From positions 3,647,501-3,711,500 of the forward strand of contig NZ_CP082966.1 in assembly GCF_019968605.1 (NCBI RefSeq): a DNA stretch of 64,000 bases, read 5' to 3'. This document shows positions 47,857 to 54,815 of this stretch, one piece after another (positions within the stretch are counted from its first letter, which is position 1; each line of letters starts with the position of its first letter). The notes beneath the pieces are model-generated. The model was not told the DNA's origin. It made no database searches and was given only the letters and a program-made list of their open reading frames with translations. Source of the stretch: Polaribacter litorisediminis. GTDB taxonomy: Bacteria > Bacteroidota > Bacteroidia > Flavobacteriales > Flavobacteriaceae. The position numbers and the translations under genes are program-made.

Positions 47857-48876
47857 TTAGAGTACACTTTTAAACTGCTCTAAAAAACGCTTGTCATTTT
47901 CGTAAAACATTCTAATATCAGGAATTTGATATAGCAACATGGCAATGCGCTCAATTCCCATTCCAAAGGCATAACCAGAATATTTTTTTGGATCGATGTT
48001 ACAGTTTTTCAAAACATTAGGATCTACCATTCCGCAGCCCATAATTTCTAACCATCCGGTTCCTTTTGTAATTTTATAATCGGTTTCTGTTTCTAATCCC
48101 CAATAAATATCTACTTCTGCACTTGGTTCTGTAAACGGAAAATAAGAAGGACGTAAACGTATTTTAGACTTCCCAAACATCTCTTTGGTAAAGTATAAAA
48201 GTGTTTGTTTTAAATCAGCAAAAGAAACATCTGTATCGATATACAAACCTTCTACTTGATGAAAAATACAATGTGCACGGGCAGAAATATCTTCGTTTCT
48301 AAATACTCTTCCTGGAGAAATGGTTCTGATAGGAGGTGTGTTATTTTCCATATAACGCACTTGTACGGAAGAAGTGTGTGTACGCAATAAAATATCAGGA
48401 TTTTGTTCTATAAAGAAAGTGTCTTGCATGTCTCTTGCCGGATGATACTCTGGCAAATTTAATGCTGTAAAGTTGTGCCAATCATCTTCAATCTCTGGAC
48501 CTTCGGAAACCGTAAAACCAATTCTATTAAAAACCTCAATAATTTTATTTTTTACTAAGGATATTGGATGGCGTGAGCCTAACTCAATAGGTTCAGCAGG
48601 TCTTGATAAATCGCCATAAACACCTTTTTCTTCAACAGCATTTTCTAAAACATCATTTAATTCGGCTACTTTTCCTTCAGCAGATTTTTTTAAGTTGTTT
48701 AAGGCTTGCCCAAAATCTTTACGAAGTTCAGCATCTACATTTTTAAATTCAGAAAATAAATCTTTAAGCAAACCTTTACTGCCTAAATATTTAATTCTAA
48801 ATGCTTCAACCTCCTCTTTCGTATTCGCCTTAAATGCATCTACATCACCAATAAGTTCTTTTACTTTATCTAACAT
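47857..48876 (-). CDS. pheS: Phenylalanine-tRNA ligase alpha subunit
   Basis: 339 residues, normal for bacterial PheS. N-terminal coiled-coil arm (1-95), then class II motifs: 'HPISLVKNKIIEVFNRIGF' and 'GPEIEDDWHNFTALNLPEYH', 'RTHTSSVQVRYM', 'ARAHCIFHQVEGLYID' and motif 3 'GFGMGIERIAML' as 'YAFGMGIERIAMLLYQIPDI'. It charges tRNA-Phe with PheT, which is not in the window. -7 box TAAATTTG lies 20 bases upstream. Confidence 0.97.
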   Translation of the reverse strand: MLDKVKELIGDVDAFKANTKEEVEAFRIKYLGSKGLLKDLFSEFKNVDAELRKDFGQALNNLKKSAEGKVAELNDVLENAVEEKGVYGDLSRPAEPIELGSRHPISLVKNKIIEVFNRIGFTVSEGPEIEDDWHNFTALNLPEYHPARDMQDTFFIEQNPDILLRTHTSSVQVRYMENNTPPIRTISPGRVFRNEDISARAHCIFHQVEGLYIDTDVSFADLKQTLLYFTKEMFGKSKIRLRPSYFPFTEPSAEVDIYWGLETETDYKITKGTGWLEIMGCGMVDPNVLKNCNIDPKKYSGYAFGMGIERIAMLLYQIPDIRMFYENDKRFLEQFKSVL

Positions 48877-48896
48877 TTTTTAAAAAAATTATCTGG

Positions 48897-48904
48897 CAAA
48901 TTTA
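48897..48904 (-). promoter_or_regulatory. -7 promoter box of pheS
   Basis: Minus strand TAAATTTG matches TAnnTTTG 20 bases before the pheS ATG. Confidence 0.55.
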
Positions 48905-49031
48905 GCGTTTTTTAGGTACTTTTTTTAGTGTTTTTTAAAGTATTAGAAACCTCCTAACGAAATCGATTGAAATAAGGGTTTATCGCAATAAAATAAAAAA
49001 TAGTTTTTATTTTATCAATTCAGAAAATATG

Positions 49032-49039
49032 TATCTTTG
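49032..49039 (+). promoter_or_regulatory. -7 promoter box of gdhA
   Basis: TATCTTTG, perfect consensus, 34 bases before the gdhA ATG. Confidence 0.55.
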
Positions 49040-49073
49040 CCACGTTAAAATTTTATAAAATTCATAAAAAACT

Positions 49074-50429
49074 ATGGCAGAAAATATCGATTTTAAAATT
49101 ACAGAGTTTATGGAAATGGTTACTAAAAGAAATAACCATGAGCCAGAATTCCTACAAGCTGTTAAAGAAGTTGCAGAAACTGTAATTCCTTACATTGCTC
49201 GTAACGATATTTATAACGGTAAAAATATTTTACTGAGAATGGTAGAACCAGAAAGATTAATTTCTTTTAGAGTTTCTTGGGTAGATGATGACGGCGAAAT
49301 ACAAGTGAATAGAGGGTATAGAATTCAAATGAATTCTGCAATAGGACCTTATAAAGGAGGTTTGCGTTTTCATCCTACAGTAAATGCGAGTATTTTAAAG
49401 TTTTTAGCTTTTGAACAAGTGTTTAAAAACTCGTTAACAACTTTACCGATGGGCGGTGGAAAAGGAGGCTCTGATTTTGATCCAAAAGGAAAATCAGATA
49501 ATGAAATTATGCGTTTTTGTCATTCTTTTATGACCGAATTATATAGACATATTGGTCACAATACAGATGTCCCGGCTGGAGATATTGGCGTTGGAGCGAG
49601 AGAAATTGGTTATATGTTTGGAATGTATAAAAAATTAAATAACACATTTACAGGGGTTTTAACAGGTAAAGGCGCTTCTTGGGGTGGATCTTTAATTAGA
49701 CCAGAAGCTACGGGTTACGGAACGGTATATTTTGCGCAAAACATGTTAAAGCGTAAAAAAGACTCTTTTAATGGTAAAAAAGTGGTGATTTCTGGTTCTG
49801 GAAATGTGGCACAATATGCAGCAGAAAAAGCAATCGAATTAGGAGCAACGGTTTTAACTTTATCCGATTCTGGAGGATATATTTTTGATGAAGAAGGTAT
49901 CAACACAGAAAAGTTGAAACACGTTATGTATATCAAAAATGATAAAAGAGGCAGAATTAGTGAGTACACAGATAAATACCCCAATGCAAAATATGTAGAA
50001 GGAAGCAGGCCTTGGTCTGTTGTTTGTGATATTGCTTTGCCTTGTGCAACTCAAAATGAGTTAAATGGTGAAGAAGCAGCAGTATTAATTAAAAATGGTT
50101 GTATATGTGTTTCTGAAGGTGCAAATATGCCTTCTACACCAGATGCAATTCACGCATTTACAAAAGCAAAAATCTTGTTTGCGCCAGGAAAAGCATCGAA
50201 TGCTGGTGGGGTTGCAACATCTGGTTTAGAAATGAGTCAGAATTCATTACGTTTAAGTTGGACACGTAAAGAAGTAGATGATAAACTGAAAGATATTATG
50301 GAAGATATTCATGATTCTTGCGTTCAATATGGAGAGCAAGAAGATGGTACTATAGATTATATTTCAGGAGCAAATATTGCTGGTTTTGTAAAAGTTGCAG
50401 ACGCAATGTTAGCACAAGGAGTTGTCTAA
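49074..50429 (+). CDS. gdhA: NADP-specific glutamate dehydrogenase
   Basis: 451 residues of the hexameric type. 'PYKGGLRFHPTVNASILKFL', catalytic Lys in 'LPMGGGKGGSDFDPKGKS', 'VPAGDIGVGAREIGYMFG' and Rossmann 'VVISGSGNVAQYAAEKA' are all present. It reversibly aminates 2-oxoglutarate to glutamate and assimilates ammonium. It has its own promoter and a strong terminator. Confidence 0.97.
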   Translation: MAENIDFKITEFMEMVTKRNNHEPEFLQAVKEVAETVIPYIARNDIYNGKNILLRMVEPERLISFRVSWVDDDGEIQVNRGYRIQMNSAIGPYKGGLRFHPTVNASILKFLAFEQVFKNSLTTLPMGGGKGGSDFDPKGKSDNEIMRFCHSFMTELYRHIGHNTDVPAGDIGVGAREIGYMFGMYKKLNNTFTGVLTGKGASWGGSLIRPEATGYGTVYFAQNMLKRKKDSFNGKKVVISGSGNVAQYAAEKAIELGATVLTLSDSGGYIFDEEGINTEKLKHVMYIKNDKRGRISEYTDKYPNAKYVEGSRPWSVVCDIALPCATQNELNGEEAAVLIKNGCICVSEGANMPSTPDAIHAFTKAKILFAPGKASNAGGVATSGLEMSQNSLRLSWTRKEVDDKLKDIMEDIHDSCVQYGEQEDGTIDYISGANIAGFVKVADAMLAQGVV

Positions 50430-50455
50430 AAAATAGATTTTTTGAAATAGAATTT

Positions 50456-50488
50456 AAAACGCATCAATTTTTTTGATGCGTTTTTTTT
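50456..50488 (+). terminator. Intrinsic terminator of gdhA
   Basis: AAAACGCATCAA pairs with TTGATGCGTTTT across a short T loop and runs into eight T residues. Confidence 0.88.
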
Positions 50489-50535
50489 GTACAACTTATT
50501 TTAAAAAGTAATCTTTACACAAAGTATTTTTACGC

Positions 50536-51156
50536 ATGATGCTACTCTATCTTTTTTTCTTCGGATTTTTCTTCTCTTTTACAGGTTCTATAACTCCAAG
50601 TATGTTAAATATGACCGCCTTAAAAATTAGTTTAGAGAAAGGCCGGGAAGCGGCTAATAAATATGCTCTGGGGGTTTCTTTTGTGGTAATTCCACAAGTA
50701 TTTATTGCTGTTGTTTTAACCAAATATATTGCAGAAAATCCTAAAATTTTGCAGACTTTAGAAAAGTTAGGAATTATAATTTTTATATTTTTATCCTTCT
50801 ATTTTTATAGCGCATCTAAAAAAGGTAAAATTAAGATGGATGCTATGAAATCTAAAAAAGAAAATCCTTTTTTGACTGGTGTTACGCTCTCTGTTTTAAA
50901 TATGTTTGCAATTCCTTTTTTTTCCGGAATCGCCCTATTTTTAGATGCTTTTAACCTATTTATTTTTGATGTTATTCCTGTAATTTCATTTGTTTTAGGC
51001 GCTGTAATAGGTTCTTTTTATATTTTATTTTTTTATGGAAAATTTGCAAAAATAATTCAGAAAAAAACAGGAGAACTCACAAAAGATATCAATATAATTT
51101 TAGCTATTTTAACAGCGGTAGTGGCTGTTTTAACCGGAATTAAACAAATTTTTTAA
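50536..51156 (+). CDS. LysE-family exporter
   Basis: 206 residues with about six hydrophobic helices. 'FTGSITPSMLNMTALKISLEK', 'ANKYALGVSFVVIPQVFIAV' and helices around 'AIPFFSGIALFLDAF' match the LysE/RhtB translocator family that exports amino acids or small polar metabolites. Substrate unknown. The next gene begins 7 bases after its stop. Confidence 0.78.
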   Translation: MMLLYLFFFGFFFSFTGSITPSMLNMTALKISLEKGREAANKYALGVSFVVIPQVFIAVVLTKYIAENPKILQTLEKLGIIIFIFLSFYFYSASKKGKIKMDAMKSKKENPFLTGVTLSVLNMFAIPFFSGIALFLDAFNLFIFDVIPVISFVLGAVIGSFYILFFYGKFAKIIQKKTGELTKDINIILAILTAVVAVLTGIKQIF

Positions 51157-51163
51157 ACAAGAT

Positions 51164-52003
51164 ATGAAAAATATTAAAAATAGTATTATTGATGGAAAAC
51201 ATCAAAAACCAATCGTAACAGACGTTTTTTATAACGAAACCCATCAACCCAAAAAAGTAGTTATTTTTTGTCATGGTTACAAAGGTTTTAAAGATTGGGG
51301 CGCTTGGAATTTAATGGCAGAAGCATTTGCAAAAGCTGGTTTTTTCTTTATCAAATTCAATTTTTCTCATAACGGCGGAACTCCAGAACAACCCATTGAT
51401 TTTCCAGATTTAGAAGCTTTTGGGAACAATAATTACTCCAAGGAATTAGACGATTTAGAAAGTGTTTTAGATTGGATTTCGAGAACTACAGATTTTAAAA
51501 ACGAAATAAATAGTACTGATATTTCGTTGATAGGGCATAGTAGAGGTGGCGGAATTGTATTGCTAAAAGCAAACGAAGATGCAAGAATAAAAGAAGTAAT
51601 TACTTTAGCTGCGGTTTGTGATTTTGGGTCAAGAAGCACTATTACTGGTGATTTAGAAAACTGGAAGAATGAAGGTGTTAAATATGTTGTAAATGGAAGA
51701 ACAAAACAGCAAATGCCTCATTTTTATCAGTTTTATGAAGATTTTAAAGCCAATGAAGAACGACTACATATTCAAAAAGCAGTAGAAAAAATAAAAGTTC
51801 CGCAATTAATAATTCATGGAGATCAAGATACCTCAATTTCTATTGATGAAGCGCATAAAATTCATTCTTGGAATGGGAACAGTATTTTAAAGTTCATAAA
51901 AAATGCAGATCATGTGTTTAATGTTTGTCATCCTTGGGAAAAAGAAAAAATGTCTAAAGAATTGGCAGAAACAACACAACTTTGTATCGATTTTTTAAAA
52001 TAA
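51164..52003 (+). CDS. Alpha/beta hydrolase
   Basis: 279 residues. 'VIFCHGYKGFKDWGAWNLMA' (oxyanion HGYKG), nucleophile GHSRGGG (about 121-127), 'IIHGDQDTSI' with likely Asp and 'ADHVFNV' with His form the Ser-Asp-His set. Likely soluble, cytoplasmic; acyl ester or peptide substrate unknown. Likely same transcript as the LysE gene. Confidence 0.88.
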   Translation: MKNIKNSIIDGKHQKPIVTDVFYNETHQPKKVVIFCHGYKGFKDWGAWNLMAEAFAKAGFFFIKFNFSHNGGTPEQPIDFPDLEAFGNNNYSKELDDLESVLDWISRTTDFKNEINSTDISLIGHSRGGGIVLLKANEDARIKEVITLAAVCDFGSRSTITGDLENWKNEGVKYVVNGRTKQQMPHFYQFYEDFKANEERLHIQKAVEKIKVPQLIIHGDQDTSISIDEAHKIHSWNGNSILKFIKNADHVFNVCHPWEKEKMSKELAETTQLCIDFLK

Positions 52004-52071
52004 ATAAACAACAATTTTAAGGTACAAAAAATGGATTTCTATTGTATATTTAAGCAAATAAAAATGAAAAC

Positions 52072-52557
52072 ATGGCGTTAATTAAATGTTTAGAATGTAA
52101 AAAAGAAATTAGCGATAAAGCTAAAATTTGTCCAAACTGCGGAATGGCCTTAAAAAAGAAATCTAATATTATTTTACCTCTATTATTGGGTATTATCACC
52201 CCAATATTGATTATAAGCTTTTTTTTGCAATCAGAAAGTGAGAGTGAATTTGATTATAGAATTGATAAATCAGATAATTCCACAAGTAAAGAAAGGAAAA
52301 AAAGCAATTCTATTAGTAAAACAGAAGCAGCTTATTCAGCACAAAAATTTGTTGAAAAACAATTAAAAGCTCCGAGTACAGCAAAATTTCCTTCACTAAA
52401 CAAGGCAAATATTAAAAAATCTAATGACGTTTATGAAGTTTCATCTTATGTTGACTCACAAAATGGTTTCGGAGCAATGATAAGAAGTAATTATACTGTA
52501 AAAATTAGCAGAAAAGATAACGGAAATATTACTCTTTTGGATATTAAAATTGATTAA
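52072..52557 (+). CDS. Zinc-ribbon membrane protein
   Basis: 161 residues. Two CxxC knuckles, CLEC (6-9) and CPNC (20-23), form a zinc ribbon (~1-30). One transmembrane helix follows (IILPLLLGIITPILIISFFL, ~33-52), then a low-complexity Ser/Lys linker and a C-terminal beta domain (~85-161; 'FVEKQLKAPSTAKFPSLNKA'). The ribbon plus one helix is common in Bacteroidetes accessory regions; function unknown. The next gene starts 11 bp downstream and begins with an almost identical ribbon. Near-consensus TATATTTA precedes it. Confidence 0.78.
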   Translation: MALIKCLECKKEISDKAKICPNCGMALKKKSNIILPLLLGIITPILIISFFLQSESESEFDYRIDKSDNSTSKERKKSNSISKTEAAYSAQKFVEKQLKAPSTAKFPSLNKANIKKSNDVYEVSSYVDSQNGFGAMIRSNYTVKISRKDNGNITLLDIKID

Positions 52558-52568
52558 ATATAAAAAAT

Positions 52569-53288
52569 ATGGGGTTAATAAATTGTTCCGAGTGCAAAAA
52601 AGAAATAAGTGATAAAGCAAAGAGTTGTCCAAGTTGTGGAAACCCAATAAACCAATTAGTCGAACAAAGTAAGGATGTTGGTTTTGAATTATTGAAATTC
52701 CCTAAATTACCTGAAAATTTAAAAATTGGCAAACCAATTACAAATTGGACTGGCGATAGTGCTTTTGATGGATTTTATGAGCAAAAAGAAAATACTATTA
52801 CTGAAATTAATTCAGGTAAGGTAAAAGTTAATTTACATACTCATGGAATTGAAATTTCACAAGGATTAATTAACTTCTTCCCCATTCATCAAACTCAAAT
52901 AATTAGTATAAAAAAAGCATCAAGAGAAGAAATTGCAAAAACAAAGAAAAGCGTATTAGGAAGAGCAGTTGTTGGAGGGTTAATATTAGGACCAATTGGA
53001 GCTATTGTTGGTGGAATAAGTGGTCTAGATAAAGTAAAAACCGAAAATATTCATTATTTAGTTATTAATTACTGGGAAGTAGAATCTAAATCTGCAAAAA
53101 CTTTACTAATAAGTGGAGTAAATAATTTGATTTCAGCATTTATAAAAAGGTACAAGGTAGAGCAAATAATTAATGTAAAGGAAAGAAGAAAAGCTGAAGA
53201 TATTGAAATTACCCCAGCAATTTTAATTCAAAACATTTTAGGTCTTTTAGTAATAGTTTCTATGATAATTTACCTCTTATTTTTCTAA
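52569..53288 (+). CDS. Zinc-ribbon protein with glycine-rich and C-terminal membrane segments
   Basis: 239 residues. N-terminal ribbon with CSEC (6-9) and CPSC (20-23), closely similar to its upstream neighbour ('CKKEISDKAKSCPSCGNPIN'), then a beta-rich middle (~45-120), a glycine-rich hydrophobic stretch 'LGRAVVGGLILGPIGAIVGG' (~135-155), and a last transmembrane helix (~215-239). No known family. The shared ribbon and 11-bp gap suggest tandem duplication of the ribbon with divergent effector domains. Confidence 0.75.
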   Translation: MGLINCSECKKEISDKAKSCPSCGNPINQLVEQSKDVGFELLKFPKLPENLKIGKPITNWTGDSAFDGFYEQKENTITEINSGKVKVNLHTHGIEISQGLINFFPIHQTQIISIKKASREEIAKTKKSVLGRAVVGGLILGPIGAIVGGISGLDKVKTENIHYLVINYWEVESKSAKTLLISGVNNLISAFIKRYKVEQIINVKERRKAEDIEITPAILIQNILGLLVIVSMIIYLLFF

Positions 53289-53476
53289 TCTTTGAGAAAA
53301 CACCATTATGAAAAAACAAAAGAAAAAAGAAACCTTACCTATATCGTTTCATAAGATATAATATCAAATGCTTATTACTTCTATTTGTTGCTAATGACAA
53401 AGGCAGTAACTCTATTTGCTAGAAATTTTAAATAGATTTTGTAACTTTATCAAGTAAATTTTTAAAAAAAATTATT

Positions 53477-53740
53477 ATGACAGCACAATTAACAGTATTA
53501 ACTGTAATCTTTTTAGGGGCTATTATATTTTTTCTCTTGATAAGAGAAATAGTATGTTGGTACTATAAAATAAACATTAGAATTGAGCTACAAAAAGAAA
53601 CTAATAGCCTTTTGAGGAGGTTAGTTGAAAAAAATGAAAGTAAAGTAAGCGAAAAAAATAATTCTGATAGTTCAGAAACTACATTTTATGGTGATAAAGA
53701 CGAATTAAAAAAAGCTCTTGGTGAACTTCGGGGTCAATAG
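53477..53740 (+). CDS. Small single-helix membrane protein
   Basis: 87 residues with one N-terminal hydrophobic helix (~7-27, 'VLTVIFLGAIIFFLLIREIV') then a charged, helical cytoplasmic tail ('LRRLVEKNESKVSEKNNSD'). No family recognised. Base composition is like the surrounding accessory genes. Confidence 0.6.
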   Translation: MTAQLTVLTVIFLGAIIFFLLIREIVCWYYKINIRIELQKETNSLLRRLVEKNESKVSEKNNSDSSETTFYGDKDELKKALGELRGQ

Positions 53741-54088
53741 TATGCACGAAATGACGCTTTAAAAACAACTTTATTTTTTTAACTTTTAAAAAAAACCTTT
53801 AATTACGGAAACTCGTAAAATTCTTTAAAACATAGATTGTAAGTTTGTTTAAAAAAAACTTATGATAGAAGATGCAGTAGCACAAATCGCAGGAATTATC
53901 AATACTTTTCCTGGTATTAAAGAAACTGTTATAAACATAAAAAGCCCTTTAGATAGTCTGCTAGAAAAGACTAATTTTAGAACGTAGAACATATATGCGA
54001 TTTATCAACAATGAGCATATACAATTGTTGGCAAACATTTAAGCATATTATAGACAATAACGTGTGAAAGGAAAAAAACATAAAAAGT
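53741..54088. other. Intergenic gap with a possible 41-aa ORF and a hairpin
   Basis: 348 bp. A 41-codon ORF (53862-53987) is listed separately. A perfect 7-bp stem CAACAAT/ATTGTTG (about 54008-54034) lies to its right, and 'GGCAAACATTTAAGCATAT' follows. No gene of the usual size. It resembles the cassette-type spacers further right but lacks their AACGTTRCYAGCAA motif. Confidence 0.4.
53862..53987 (+). CDS. Possible micro-ORF or gene remnant (41 aa)
   Basis: ATG at 53862, TAG ending at 53987. 'MIEDAVAQIAGIINTFPGIK' then 'ETVINIKSPLDSLLEKTNFR' and T. The composition is protein-like, but length, lack of a visible signal or family, and decay-like surroundings make it uncertain; it may be the start of a truncated gene. 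Confidence 0.25.
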   Translation: MIEDAVAQIAGIINTFPGIKETVINIKSPLDSLLEKTNFRT

Positions 54089-54649
54089 ATGAGTAAAAGA
54101 AATGATGATTTAGATGCTATTTTAGAAGTACTTATGTTTAACGCTGTTCCTATATTTAAAGAATTGGCTAAAAACGCTTATGGTTCTGAAAAACTAACTA
54201 AAGAATCATTGAAAGATTCCCTTGCAAAATTAGAATTAGAAGATTGGATTCTTGAAAAATATTTGGACAAATTAGAGAAAGACGGCTATATTGAATATGA
54301 AAACGGATTTGTATCCATAAGCAATAAAGGAGAAAATTTCAAAATAAACGAAGGAGGTTTTAGAGGTGTTTCTAAAAAGAACAAAAAAGAGGAAGAAAGA
54401 CAAGAAAAAAAAGATTGGATACTTAATTTTGACAAAAAATGGAGAATACCGGCATCAATAATAGTCGTTATCGGGGTTGTTTTTGGTGGCATAAAGTTAT
54501 TTAACACTATGAATATCTCAAAATCAAACGAACCAATCGAAACAAAAAAAGGAAATATAGAACCAAGAGAAAATAGTATTGAATTACAGGAAAATAAAAT
54601 TGAAAAAAAGGAGGTTGACAGCTTAAAGTCAACAAAAAAATCTGAATAA
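54089..54649 (+). CDS. Winged-helix-like membrane protein
   Basis: 186 residues. N-terminal ~90 residues resemble a winged helix: helix 'AILEVLMFNAVPIFKELAK', helix-turn-helix 'KESLKDSLAKLELEDWILEK', wing 'KDGYIEYENGFVSISNKGE'. A transmembrane helix (~122-139, 'RIPASIIVVIGVVFGGI') and a charged repetitive tail (~145-186) follow. It could be a membrane-tethered transcription factor, or the winged helix could be a protein-protein element. Family unknown. Confidence 0.6.
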   Translation: MSKRNDDLDAILEVLMFNAVPIFKELAKNAYGSEKLTKESLKDSLAKLELEDWILEKYLDKLEKDGYIEYENGFVSISNKGENFKINEGGFRGVSKKNKKEEERQEKKDWILNFDKKWRIPASIIVVIGVVFGGIKLFNTMNISKSNEPIETKKGNIEPRENSIELQENKIEKKEVDSLKSTKKSE

Positions 54650-54663
54650 TAAAACGATTTGCC

Positions 54664-54767
54664 AAAACCGTATAAAAATAATTGCGGTTTAGTGCTTAAT
54701 CAAAGGACGTTGCGTGTTTGTAACGTCTGATTTTCCTTTGGAAAATCCTCGCATACAAACCAGCAAC
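54664..54767. repeat. Cassette-boundary hairpins before the methylase-like gene
   Basis: AAACCG...CGGTTT hairpin (54664-54690), then an imperfect palindrome GTTGCGTGTTTGTA...TACAAACCAGCAAC (54709-54767) enclosing GATTTTCC-TTT-GGAAAATC (54729-54747). It precedes the AACGTTACCAGCAA motif at 54782-54795. Confidence 0.6.
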
Positions 54768-54781
54768 TATTCTTAAACATA

Positions 54782-54795
54782 AACGTTACCAGCAA
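54782..54795 (+). repeat. Boundary motif AACGTTRCYAGCAA, copy 1
   Basis: AACGTTACCAGCAA lies 20 bases before the ATG of the methylase-like gene. A near-identical motif (AACGTTGCTAGCAA) lies at 57418-57431 before the antitoxin gene; both are preceded by a GCAAC and an AAATCC..GGATTT-type hairpin. Confidence 0.55.
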
Positions 54796-54815
54796 GCTAA
54801 AAAAACTGACAACCA

